A stretch of 64,000 bases of DNA from Hallella seregens ATCC 51272. GTDB lineage: Bacteria > Bacteroidota > Bacteroidia > Bacteroidales > Bacteroidaceae. The notes under the pieces were generated by a model. It ran no database searches, was not told the DNA's origin, and saw nothing but the letters and a program-made list of their open reading frames with translations. Made by a program: the position numbers and the translations under genes. Positions 18,228-26,680 of this stretch are shown here, piece after piece. The DNA is taken from the NCBI RefSeq assembly GCF_000518545.1, contig NZ_JADU01000011.1, forward strand, positions 62,001 to 126,000, written 5' to 3'. Positions within the stretch are counted from its first letter, which is position 1. Each line of letters opens with the position of its first letter.

Positions 18228-19412
18228 ATGTCCAACCCAACCATAACCCGTATGTCCTCCCAGCGTCTCATCAGTCTTGACGTGCTTCGTGGGCTCACCG
18301 TGATGCTCATGATTTTTGTCAACAACGGGGCGGGCGAGCAGATTTTCGCCCAGCTCCAGCACTCCCGATGGAACGGAATGACCCTCTGCGACCTGGTCTT
18401 CCCTTTCTTTCTCTTCATCATGGGCGTGTCCACCTACCTCAGTCTGCGGAAAACGCAGTTCGTCTGGTCAGCCCGTCTGGGCCGCAAGATAGCGCGCCGC
18501 ACGCTGCTGCTCTTCGTCATCGGCCTGGCCATCAACTGGTTCGACATGGCTTGCAGCGGTCGTCCGTTCGACCTGTCGCACCTGCGCATCATGGGCGTGA
18601 TGCAGCGCATAGCCCTCTGCTACGGAGCCACGGCCCTGATCGCCGTAGGCTGCCAGCGGTGGCTGCATGGCTTTCGGGCCATGCCCGCCATCATCGCCGC
18701 ACTGCTGGCCGCCTACGGCGCCTTGCTGCTCATGGGCCAAGGCTATGCTTACGATGCCGCCATCAACCTGCTGTCGCGTGTGGACCAGGCGGTGCTGGGC
18801 CATGCCCATCTCTACCACAAGTCGCCCGTGGACCCCGAAGGGCTGGTCTCTACCCTCGCTGCCGTGGCCCACACCCTCGCGGGTTTCTACGTGGCCCACT
18901 GGGCCCTGGGCCCCGGGCGCGACGGCGCGGGCCCTGCCGCCCGGCGGTCGATGATGCGCTTCGCGGCGGCCGGAACTGTGCTTGCAGTGGTCGGTCTGGC
19001 CCTCTCCCCCCTGCTGCCGCTCAACAAGCGCGTGTGGAGCCCCTCATACGTCTGCCTCAGCTGCGGCCTCGCCGCCCTGCTGCAGGCCCTGCTCATCCTG
19101 CTCGTCGACCTGTGGCGTCGGCCCGCACCCCACACCGCGGCCACACCCACGGGCACCCTCCGGCCCCGGCAGGGCACCGCGGTGAGCCTTACTCTCATCT
19201 TCGGCACCAACCCGTTGTTCCTCTATGTGGCCAGCGAGGCCATCGCCATTGTCCTGGGAGCCACAGGCATCAAGGCCGCCGCATACGACGGCATTCACGC
19301 CATCGTGGCCAATGGCTACTGGGCCAGCGCGGCCTACGCCGCCCTTTTCGTGGCGGTGCACACCCTGATGGGGTACCCTCTCTGGCGGCGGCACATCTAC
19401 ATCAAGCTGTAG
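18228..19412 (+). CDS. Membrane acyltransferase of HGSNAT/NagX (DUF5009) type
   Basis: This integral membrane protein of about 394 residues has some ten hydrophobic segments. It carries the family's N-terminal signature RLISLDVLRGLTVMLMIFVN, then DLVFPFFLFIMGVS, and ends IFGTNPLFLYVASEAIA. Related proteins are heparan-alpha-glucosaminide N-acetyltransferase and bacterial NagX, which transfer acetyl across the inner membrane to terminal glucosamine. The ATG at 18228 (MSNPTITR) is preferred; 18252 (MSSQRLIS) is possible. Because it follows a GH89 that needs N-acetylated glucosamine, I infer that it acetylates the sugar the GH89 removes, or salvages its product. No direct evidence in sequence settles the substrate. 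Confidence 0.85.
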   Translation: MSNPTITRMSSQRLISLDVLRGLTVMLMIFVNNGAGEQIFAQLQHSRWNGMTLCDLVFPFFLFIMGVSTYLSLRKTQFVWSARLGRKIARRTLLLFVIGLAINWFDMACSGRPFDLSHLRIMGVMQRIALCYGATALIAVGCQRWLHGFRAMPAIIAALLAAYGALLLMGQGYAYDAAINLLSRVDQAVLGHAHLYHKSPVDPEGLVSTLAAVAHTLAGFYVAHWALGPGRDGAGPAARRSMMRFAAAGTVLAVVGLALSPLLPLNKRVWSPSYVCLSCGLAALLQALLILLVDLWRRPAPHTAATPTGTLRPRQGTAVSLTLIFGTNPLFLYVASEAIAIVLGATGIKAAAYDGIHAIVANGYWASAAYAALFVAVHTLMGYPLWRRHIYIKL

Positions 19413-19419
19413 CCCGGCA

Positions 19420-19551
19420 GCCATGGCCCCGCCACGGCCGTGCGAAAAGGCCGCAAACGCGACGCGACGACACCGTAAAGGCCCTGCGATTACGCCGTAA
19501 CCACGTTGCGATGACGGCGCAATCGCAAGGCGATGATGCCGCCATGGCCGT
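19420..19551. repeat. 22-bp-period tandem array (array B)
   Basis: Six units start at 19420, 19442, 19464, 19486, 19508 and 19530, exactly 22 bases apart. The core is GCGAnnAnnCCGNA, with 8 variable bases after it. The first unit begins 8 bases after the upstream stop codon and resembles the last unit more than its neighbour. It is the same family as array A (GCGATTACGCCGT is shared exactly). The rest of the 403-base gap, 19552-19740, is GC-rich with no gene seen. Confidence 0.75.
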
Positions 19552-19740
19552 GCCGCCACCATGAAACCGTACATCCCCCGTACCTCCGCCGTGCAAAGGC
19601 AAACGTGCGGGGGACTGTCCGTCATGTCCGGATGGCCATGCCGGCGGGTGATGGCGGCGCGTGGTGCAGAGCGTGGCCGGATTTTGTGTGTACCTGCACA
19701 AAAAGTCGGCCGCAGGGGGCGGAATGTGTGTTAATCTTTG

Positions 19741-19748
19741 TACCTTTG
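19741..19748 (+). promoter_or_regulatory. -7 box of the transporter operon
   Basis: TACCTTTG matches TAnnTTTG and lies 67 bases before the ATG of the AspT-like transporter, leaving a sizeable 5' leader. No good -33 TTG is seen. Confidence 0.35.
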
Positions 19749-19815
19749 CACGACAAAACGTAACGGCAGCACCCGCGCACATACACATCACACATCATAT
19801 ATTGCACAACGCATC

Positions 19816-21507
19816 ATGGAATTATTGAGAAATCTCTTCGAAGGCTTCCCCGAATACTGGGGAGGCGGCGTGTCTCATTCCCTCTTAATCCTGTCGCTGG
19901 TCATCTCCCTCGGGCTGATTCTGGGCAAGCTCAAGGTGAGGAACGTGTCGCTGGGGCTCACCTGGGTCCTGATTATCGGCATCGTATTCGGCTATTTCAA
20001 CATGAACCTCGACCCCAACCTGCTTCACTTCCTGCGTGAGTTCGGGCTGGTGCTCTTTGTTTACTCCATTGGTTTGCAGGTGGGCCCGAGCTTTTTCTCC
20101 TCGTTCAAGAAAGGCGGACTGTCGCTCAACATGCTTGTTGTGACGACCATTGCGGTGGGACTGGCGCTCACCGTGGGCCTCCACTTTGCCACGGGAACGC
20201 CCATCACGGCCCTGGCCGGCATCTTCTCGGGAGCCGTCACCAATACGCCCGGACTGGGTGCAGCCCAGCAAGCCTACTTCGGACTGCGGGGCGTCGAGGC
20301 CCCCGACATCGCCATGGGTTACGCCTTGGCCTATCCGATGGGCGTCATCGGCGTGATTCTCTCGTTCATCCTGCTGCGCTACATCCTGCGCATACGCCCC
20401 ACCGAGGAGGAGCAAGCGGCCGAACGGGGGCTGGGCCATCTGGAGCAGCTCACCGTTAGACAGTTCACGCTCGAAATCACTAACCAGCGCATCGACGGCG
20501 CCACCGTGAAACACGTGCGCGAGCTGGTGAAGCGCCGCTTCGTCATTTCGCGCATCGTGCCCCACGACGACACGGAGCACAACGCTGTGGTAAACGGTCA
20601 CACCGAGCTGCATCTGCACGACCGCGTGCTCATTATAGCCGCTCCGAAAGACGTGGATGCCATTACGGCCCTGGTGGGCATGCCGGTAGAATTGGACTGG
20701 AGCCCCTACGAACAGGAGCTGTTGTCGCGCCGGGTGCTCCTGACGCGCCCCGAGCTGAACGGCAAAACACTGGAACAACTCAACGCGAACGGCAACTTCG
20801 GCGTCACCGTGACGCGTGTGAACCGGTCGGGTGTGGACCTCGTGGCCTACCCCCACCTGCGTTTGCAGCTGGGCGACAAGCTCACCGTGGTGGGCACGGA
20901 ACTGGGCATCGGCCACGTGAGCAAGATGCTGGGCAACTCGCTCAAGCGGCTCAACTATCCCAATCTCATCCCCATCTTCCTGGGCATTGCCCTGGGCTGC
21001 GTCGTGGCCAACCTGCCACTCATCATCCCCGGCATACCCCAACCCGTCAAGCTGGGCCTGGCCGGCGGCCCGTTTATCGTGGCCATCCTCGTGGGTTATT
21101 TCGGTCCACGCTACCATCTGGTGACCTACAACACCATCAGTGCCAACATGATGATGCGCGAAATGGGCATCGCCATCTTCCTGGCGTGCGTGGGACTCGG
21201 GGCCGGCCCCGACTTCTTCAGCACGCTGACCGGCGGCGAAGGCCTGGCCTGGATAGGCTACGGACTGCTGCTCACCGTGGTGCCCATCCTGCTGGGCGGG
21301 CTCATAGGCCGCTACGGTTTGCACCTGAACTACTACACGTTGATGGGTGTACTGGCCGGCGGCAACACCAATCCGCCCGCCCTCGCCTACTCCAACATGC
21401 TGACGACGAGCGACACGCCGGCCGTGGGTTACGCCACGGTGTACCCGTTTGCAATGTTCCTTCGCATCATCACGATACAGATATTAATCCTCCTCTTTTT
21501 TGCATAA
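19816..21507 (+). CDS. AspT/YidE-type membrane transporter with RCK_C domains
   Basis: This 563-residue inner membrane protein belongs to the AspT/YidE/YbjL (AAEx) family, which includes the aspartate:alanine exchanger. Two blocks of hydrophobic helices, about 1-190 and 385-563, flank a soluble centre with two TrkA-C/RCK_C-like domains (about 205-290 and 295-375). The repeated hallmark is visible as GAVTNTPGLGAAQQA in the first half and GGNTNPPALAYSN in the second. The start was placed at the ATG giving MELLRNLFEG, as an upstream frame adds only charged leader. The substrate is probably an amino or dicarboxylic acid. Its stop overlaps the next ATG (TAATG), so the two form one operon. Confidence 0.9.
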   Translation: MELLRNLFEGFPEYWGGGVSHSLLILSLVISLGLILGKLKVRNVSLGLTWVLIIGIVFGYFNMNLDPNLLHFLREFGLVLFVYSIGLQVGPSFFSSFKKGGLSLNMLVVTTIAVGLALTVGLHFATGTPITALAGIFSGAVTNTPGLGAAQQAYFGLRGVEAPDIAMGYALAYPMGVIGVILSFILLRYILRIRPTEEEQAAERGLGHLEQLTVRQFTLEITNQRIDGATVKHVRELVKRRFVISRIVPHDDTEHNAVVNGHTELHLHDRVLIIAAPKDVDAITALVGMPVELDWSPYEQELLSRRVLLTRPELNGKTLEQLNANGNFGVTVTRVNRSGVDLVAYPHLRLQLGDKLTVVGTELGIGHVSKMLGNSLKRLNYPNLIPIFLGIALGCVVANLPLIIPGIPQPVKLGLAGGPFIVAILVGYFGPRYHLVTYNTISANMMMREMGIAIFLACVGLGAGPDFFSTLTGGEGLAWIGYGLLLTVVPILLGGLIGRYGLHLNYYTLMGVLAGGNTNPPALAYSNMLTTSDTPAVGYATVYPFAMFLRIITIQILILLFFA

Positions 21508-22907
21508 TGGAATCAGAGAACCATCACAACGAACATCTGCTGCGGCACAAGCTCGACCTTCTGGTGCGCACCGGCTGCCTCCTCATGCAGAGCAATGCAG
21601 ACTGTCCGCGCATCATGCGCAACATGGAACGCTGCGAAGCCTATCTGGGACTGCCCGAAGAGAACGTGCACATCTATCTGAACTTCGACATGATTATGGT
21701 GAACCTGAGCGACAAGAACCACTCGTTCTCCAAGTATCAACGCTGCGCGAAGCACAACATAGAGTACACGGTCATCTCCAAAGTAAGCAAAATGCTCTGG
21801 ACGGCCATCCGCGAAGACTGGTCGCTCGACCGTTACGAGAAAGAGTTGGAGGCCTTGAAGCACGTGAAGAAGAACTATTCGCCCTGGCTCACAGCCTTGG
21901 CCGTGGGTCTGGCCTGCGGCGGATTTTGCATCCAGTTCGGCGGCGACTGGACGGCTTTCTTCTATTCCGCCATCGCCGCCATGCTGGGCTTCCGCCTGAA
22001 AGGCTGGCTGGGCAAGATGGGTTGGAACGTGTATGTGAACATCGGCGTGTGCGCATTCGTGTCCACTCTCGTGGCCTGGCTGCTGGCTTGGCTCTCTCTG
22101 CGGCCGGAGATTGCGGCCGCCGCGCCCGGGTTCCTACTGTCGTCCACGCCGTGGCATCCGCTGATGGCCTGCACGCTCTACATCGTGCCGGGCGTGCCGC
22201 TCATCAATTTCGTGAGCGATATGCTGAGCGATTACGTGCGCGTGGGCATCACACGGGCCGTCATTACCCTGATGATGGTGCTGGCCATGTCGTTTGGCAT
22301 CGCTTTCGCCATCGAGGTGTGCGGCATCGACAACTTCGTGAAAGACCTGAGCATGACGCCTCATCACGACTACCTGACGTTTGCCGCGGCGGCCGCAATT
22401 TCGGCTATGGGCTTCGCCACCATCTACAACACGCCTCCCCGCATACTACCCGTGCTGGCCGTGACAGGCATCATCGCCGTGTGCACGCGCAACTTCGTGA
22501 ACCTCGGTCCCAGCAACGGCAACATCGGTTTAGACATGGGACTCATCGTGGGATCGTTCTGCGGCTCGGCCTTGGTGAGCCTCATCGCCACGCGGTCGGC
22601 CCATTGGCACCACATCCCTCACCAGGTCATCGCCATCCCAAGTGTCATTCCTATGATTCCCGGTGTGCTGATGTACCGGTCGCTTTTTGCCTTCATCGAC
22701 ATGTCGGGTGTGGTTGGCGAGCTCACGGTGGCCTTTAACCACGCCATCCATGCCAGCCTCGTCATCCTGTTTATTGCTGCAGGTGTGGCCATCCCCAACA
22801 TCTTTGTGCGCCGCCTCATCCAGCCCAAGCGCAAGCAAAAGCTCCTGAAGCTCATCAAGGAGCGGCGCGTGAAGCACGGCGAGATGGTGGACCTGTCGAA
22901 ACTGTAA
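21507..22907 (+). CDS. ThrE-type threonine/serine exporter family protein
   Basis: This 466-residue protein fuses the two ThrE parts often found as separate genes: a DUF1212-like N-terminal part (about 1-280) and a DUF3815-like C-terminal part (about 310-440). An N-terminal cytosolic region with NMERCEAYLGLPEENVHIYLN is followed by some ten membrane helices. IPSVIPMIPGVLMYRSLF is the typical C-terminal motif. Family members export threonine or serine by proton antiport. It overlaps the upstream transporter by one base, suggesting coordinated amino acid efflux or exchange. The frame extends upstream within the previous gene, but only the ATG at 21507 fits the family's N-terminus. Confidence 0.92.
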   Translation: MESENHHNEHLLRHKLDLLVRTGCLLMQSNADCPRIMRNMERCEAYLGLPEENVHIYLNFDMIMVNLSDKNHSFSKYQRCAKHNIEYTVISKVSKMLWTAIREDWSLDRYEKELEALKHVKKNYSPWLTALAVGLACGGFCIQFGGDWTAFFYSAIAAMLGFRLKGWLGKMGWNVYVNIGVCAFVSTLVAWLLAWLSLRPEIAAAAPGFLLSSTPWHPLMACTLYIVPGVPLINFVSDMLSDYVRVGITRAVITLMMVLAMSFGIAFAIEVCGIDNFVKDLSMTPHHDYLTFAAAAAISAMGFATIYNTPPRILPVLAVTGIIAVCTRNFVNLGPSNGNIGLDMGLIVGSFCGSALVSLIATRSAHWHHIPHQVIAIPSVIPMIPGVLMYRSLFAFIDMSGVVGELTVAFNHAIHASLVILFIAAGVAIPNIFVRRLIQPKRKQKLLKLIKERRVKHGEMVDLSKL

Positions 22908-22974
22908 ACAGGCCTTTCGGCAAAATTTTATGGGTAAAGGGGGCCTGTCAAAACCCTATACCCGCGACTTACAA

Positions 22975-23003
22975 GTAGGGACACACTCTGGGTGTGTCCC
23001 TAC
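22975..23003. terminator. Hairpin between convergent genes
   Basis: A perfect 12-base inverted repeat (GTAGGGACACAC and its complement) has a 5-base loop. It lies between the thrE-like stop and the stop of the convergent regulator gene; bidirectional termination is likely. Confidence 0.65.
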
Positions 23004-23010
23004 ACTTTGT

Positions 23011-26000
23011 TCAATGCTTGTTCGTTTTGCCTTCAAGGGGTTCATGGCGACTGCGTCTGCAAAACTTAGTCGGCGTGGTTCCATAGGACTTTTGGAAACA
23101 CTTTGAGAAGTAACTCGAATTGGTGAAACCGACCATATACATCACTTCGGAAACGGAAAACCTGCCCTCCTTGAGGAGCAGGGCTGCCCGGTTCATGCGG
23201 ATGTTGCGAATGTATTCCACGGGCGACTGGCCCGTGTGGAGTTTCACCTTGCGGTAGAGCAGTTTATTGCCTATGCCAAGTTCGTATTGCAGCATGGACA
23301 CATTGAAGTCGAAGTCCATGATATGATTCTCGATGGTGGCCGTAATGTCGTTCATGAGTCGATTGTCCACCTCGTTTTTGGCCGTGGTCTTCTCCGTAAC
23401 GTCTGCCGACATGGCTGTGCTCGTGATGGCTTGACGAGTGTCACCATTCGGAATGGAGAGGCAGAAGTCGATTCCGCCCTCGTTGTTGCAGCGGGTATAG
23501 AGCTCGCCTTGCATGGCTTGTACGTATTCGCGTGCAAGATAGAGTTCGGTGTTGCTCTCGTTTTTGCCGGCAGAATCATGATTGGCCGGATAGCGCTCGA
23601 AGATGTGCTGTACATCGTTTTCGGTGAACTTGGGCCGGTCTGTAGTGAGGATGATGAGCAGCCGATCCTCTTTTAAGGCAAGTGTCATGACGACATGGCC
23701 GTTGCTGATGGTGTTGTTGACGACAAAACGCAGCAGAATGTACATGATAGCGTCGAAACGTACAATGCCTATGTTTTTGTGCAGATGCCGTTCGGGTGCC
23801 TCAAACTGCAACTCTATGTTGCGCCGTGCAGCCTGTTGCTGCATGTTGCGAACCATTTGCTGACAGAAGGTGTTGAGGTCAATGTCGTGGACGACAAGGT
23901 CGTTTGGCTGCGTCTTCTCGTGATTGTTCAGGTCGAAAGCATGGCGTATGAGCGTGTTCATCTGGGTGGCGGCCTGCTGGATGACGCCCAGTCGGCGAAT
24001 GGTTTCGTCTGTGTGCGTATGCTCAAGAAGCTGCCCAACACCAATGAAAGCATTGGCTATAGGCGTCTTCATTTCCCGTGAGAGCTGATGGAAGAAACGG
24101 TTGCGGGCCTCTTGCTGTTCGAGGATGGACTGTCGTTCCTGCTGTTCTCTGGTCAGGTTCCGGCGCACGCGGATATAGCGTTGGAAGCCTAAGACAAGGG
24201 CCAATGTGAAGACAAGATAGAGCAACTTGGCCCACCACGCCAGATACCATGGCGGAAGAATGCAGATGGGCAGACGGTAGGCTGTGGCCAGTGGATGGCC
24301 CAATCCATCGATAGCAGCTATCTCCAGTTCATAGCTGCCATGGGGAAGCCCGGCAAAATTGAGTTCCAACGAACGGGGATCGAGCTGATACCATGTATCG
24401 CTGCTGCCCTTGAGGCGATAAGCGTAGAGCAATCCTACCTGATTCTTATAAGGTATATCGGTGAAGTTGAGGGTGAGATTGTTCTCGGAACTCTTCAGTT
24501 GCAGTTTGTCTATAAAGCGCGCATCGTAGTGATAATCGGAGAAATTGGTATTGTTGACCTTGATATTCGTGAGCAATAATCGGGGATGAGCGTTGAGTTG
24601 TGACACTATTTGGGGACTGAAAGTGACCATCTCGTCGGTGCCTCCCACATAGAACTCATGGCGTAGCGGGGAATAACAGCTGGCCGACACCCCGATGTCG
24701 GGCAGTCGGAAGATGTTGACATGCCCGTTGTCATCAATGACACGGCAGTTGAAGCGGCTGAAAGCCCAGATGCGACCGTCGGCTTCTTGCATGCTGACAA
24801 TGTTCTTATAGAAACCAGAACCCGAGAAATCGTAGGTCACCGGTGCTTTATCGGGGGCATCGTAGCATTTGATTCCACCATCGTAGGCCATCCAGACGCG
24901 ATGCCGGCGGTCTTCGAGAATACAGTTTGCGTAGTTGTCTGTAACATGGGTAACGCGGTGTCTGGCAGGATCGATGATGTCGATACCACCGTTCGACACT
25001 GTCCAGACGGTGCCCGAATGGGTGGGAAGGAGCTTTTGTACATGAAAGCCCGAAAGGCCATGGGGGCCATCGGTATAGTGTTCGTCTGCGACGCATTCGC
25101 CATTGGAGGCGAGGAGCTTCTGCTTGCTCACGACGAAGATGCCGCCATCGTAGGCTGCCACCCACAGCCGCTGCCGTGAATCGAGGAAAATATCGTATGC
25201 CCAACGTGCACTATGCCGCTTGTTCTTGTTGTAAATAACGAAATTACGCATCTGGTCTTTGGCATGACGATAGAGGTTGATACCGCCATCGGTGGCCACC
25301 CAAATGTCTCCTTGTGGATCCTCATACACTTTGCGTATGCGGTTATGGGAGAGCGGATGCGTCGTGTTACCCTGTCTGAACCACGCCTTTTGGGCAGTTC
25401 CCCTGCCCGTGGAATAGCGGATGAGACCGTTGGTACCCCCGGCCCAGAGGGTGCCCCGGCGGTCAATGTAGAGCTCGTGCAGGTAGTTGCCCTCGTTGGA
25501 ACGCATCATTTCGTCGATGCGATAGCGTTTGAATTGCCGTGCAGCGTGCATGAGCGACAGGCCGGCCTCGTTGCCTAACCACAGGTTCTGCTGTTTGTCG
25601 ATGAACACTCTCCAGATAATATTGTTGCCCAGAGAGAGTGGATTGCCGGAGTCGTGCACAAAATGGCTCAATTTGCTTCCCTCCTTGACATAAAGTCCAT
25701 TGTCGGTACCTATGACAAGACGGCCCCGTCGGTCTTTCGCCATCGACTTGATGCTGTTTCCCTTGAGCCGGGAGAAGGTTTCAAAACGGTTGGAAGCAAT
25801 GTCGAGACTAAGCAGATTGCCTTCGGTACCAATCCAATAACGTGTCCCTTGGTCGTGAGCCAATGAGTTTACGAACACGTGGATGGGATATGTGGTGTAG
25901 TTATTGCCCCGCACCATGTGTAGTCCAGAGAACGAGCCTGCCAGTATTCCTTTAGGCGTGAGTTGCAGAGAATAGACGGTTTTTAACGTCGGACAAAGCT

Positions 26001-26445
26001 GTTGCACGGAGTGATTATCCAGATTATAGGTGAAAAGTCCCTCCATACAGCCAAGGAAGAGCGTGCGTCCACTGGTCACAATGGTGCGTATATCCTTATT
26101 TTGAGAAGACTCCGGCTGTGAGAGCGAACCGTGGAGACGGTCGTAGATAAAGAGTCCTTGGTCGCTACCTAAATAAATATAGCCGTCATGGGCAGCAATG
26201 CAGTAGGTGTTGAAGTTGGTTCCCGACCTATTGGTGAGACGATGGAAGATGCAATTATACCCATCATAACTGTAGAGCCCATGGCCGGCACCCACCCAAA
26301 TAATGCCGTCACGGTCTTGCACGATGTTCATCACGCAATTGTTTTCGCCTACAATGATGTTTTGATAGCCCGTTGCAAACTGGGCAGAAAGGTTTGCAGA
26401 CATGCCTATTGCCAGTAGGAACAGCAGATTTCTCAGATATTTCAT
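23011..26445 (-). CDS. HTCS-derived membrane regulator without phosphorelay residues
   Basis: This 1144-residue protein has the layout of a Bacteroidota hybrid two-component regulator of SusR/HTCS type: signal peptide, two-component-regulator propeller repeats (about 30-650, e.g. DRDGIIWVGAGHGLYSYD), Y_Y_Y domain (about 660-735), one membrane helix (about 748-772), a kinase-like part, and an AraC HTH at the end (SVSEVMYMVGFTNSSYFSKC). The kinase-like part has lost its function. Where the family has ISHELRTPL, this has LSREMKTPI, with Arg790 replacing the phospho-His. The DTGxGI and GTGLGL ATP boxes are not present, and no receiver lies between the ATPase remnant (ends about 1005) and the HTH. 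It is divergent from the susC gene it probably controls. Confidence 0.9.
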   Translation of the reverse strand: MKYLRNLLFLLAIGMSANLSAQFATGYQNIIVGENNCVMNIVQDRDGIIWVGAGHGLYSYDGYNCIFHRLTNRSGTNFNTYCIAAHDGYIYLGSDQGLFIYDRLHGSLSQPESSQNKDIRTIVTSGRTLFLGCMEGLFTYNLDNHSVQQLCPTLKTVYSLQLTPKGILAGSFSGLHMVRGNNYTTYPIHVFVNSLAHDQGTRYWIGTEGNLLSLDIASNRFETFSRLKGNSIKSMAKDRRGRLVIGTDNGLYVKEGSKLSHFVHDSGNPLSLGNNIIWRVFIDKQQNLWLGNEAGLSLMHAARQFKRYRIDEMMRSNEGNYLHELYIDRRGTLWAGGTNGLIRYSTGRGTAQKAWFRQGNTTHPLSHNRIRKVYEDPQGDIWVATDGGINLYRHAKDQMRNFVIYNKNKRHSARWAYDIFLDSRQRLWVAAYDGGIFVVSKQKLLASNGECVADEHYTDGPHGLSGFHVQKLLPTHSGTVWTVSNGGIDIIDPARHRVTHVTDNYANCILEDRRHRVWMAYDGGIKCYDAPDKAPVTYDFSGSGFYKNIVSMQEADGRIWAFSRFNCRVIDDNGHVNIFRLPDIGVSASCYSPLRHEFYVGGTDEMVTFSPQIVSQLNAHPRLLLTNIKVNNTNFSDYHYDARFIDKLQLKSSENNLTLNFTDIPYKNQVGLLYAYRLKGSSDTWYQLDPRSLELNFAGLPHGSYELEIAAIDGLGHPLATAYRLPICILPPWYLAWWAKLLYLVFTLALVLGFQRYIRVRRNLTREQQERQSILEQQEARNRFFHQLSREMKTPIANAFIGVGQLLEHTHTDETIRRLGVIQQAATQMNTLIRHAFDLNNHEKTQPNDLVVHDIDLNTFCQQMVRNMQQQAARRNIELQFEAPERHLHKNIGIVRFDAIMYILLRFVVNNTISNGHVVMTLALKEDRLLIILTTDRPKFTENDVQHIFERYPANHDSAGKNESNTELYLAREYVQAMQGELYTRCNNEGGIDFCLSIPNGDTRQAITSTAMSADVTEKTTAKNEVDNRLMNDITATIENHIMDFDFNVSMLQYELGIGNKLLYRKVKLHTGQSPVEYIRNIRMNRAALLLKEGRFSVSEVMYMVGFTNSSYFSKCFQKSYGTTPTKFCRRSRHEPLEGKTNKH

Positions 26446-26465
26446 CGTGTGGGATTGTTGCGTAG

Positions 26466-26473
26466 CAAAGATA
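26466..26473 (-). promoter_or_regulatory. -7 box of the HTCS-like regulator gene
   Basis: TATCTTTG on the minus strand, 20 bases before the regulator's ATG, matches TAnnTTTG. Confidence 0.4.
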
Positions 26474-26521
26474 CTAAAAATACGGAAAAGACATAAATTA
26501 GACGGTAGAAATATCTCGCGT

Positions 26522-26569
26522 TGTCTGTTTTATGTTGCAAAAAACCGACGAAATGTCTATTATGTGTTG
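26522..26569. promoter_or_regulatory. Direct repeat in the regulator-susC gap, candidate operator
   Basis: TGTCTGTTTTATGTTG (26522-26537) and TGTCTATTATGTGTTG (26554-26569) match at 13 of 16 bases and are 32 bases apart, about three helical turns. AraC-type regulators of these loci bind direct repeats near the susC promoter, so this is a candidate site; the match is only suggestive in an AT-rich gap. Confidence 0.3.
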
Positions 26570-26612
26570 TTCAATGTCCAAAAACTTATATCGATTTATG
26601 CCCTATTTTACA

Positions 26613-26620
26613 TAATTTTG
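26613..26620 (+). promoter_or_regulatory. -7 box of the galactan susC operon
   Basis: TAATTTTG matches TAnnTTTG and lies 60 bases before the susC ATG. No TTG is found at the -33 distance, which fits a promoter needing an activator. Confidence 0.4.
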
Positions 26621-26680
26621 CAACCGGAAGCAAACCTAATTTTATCGTAAACCAACATTAATACCTAACAAATTAAACGT

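Noticed and set aside
18368-19564. 398-codon plus-strand open frame
   Set aside because: Out-of-frame shadow of the acyltransferase gene, Arg/Pro/His-rich.
19885-21324. 479-codon minus-strand open frame
   Set aside because: Antisense to the AspT-like transporter; composition typical of a shadow.
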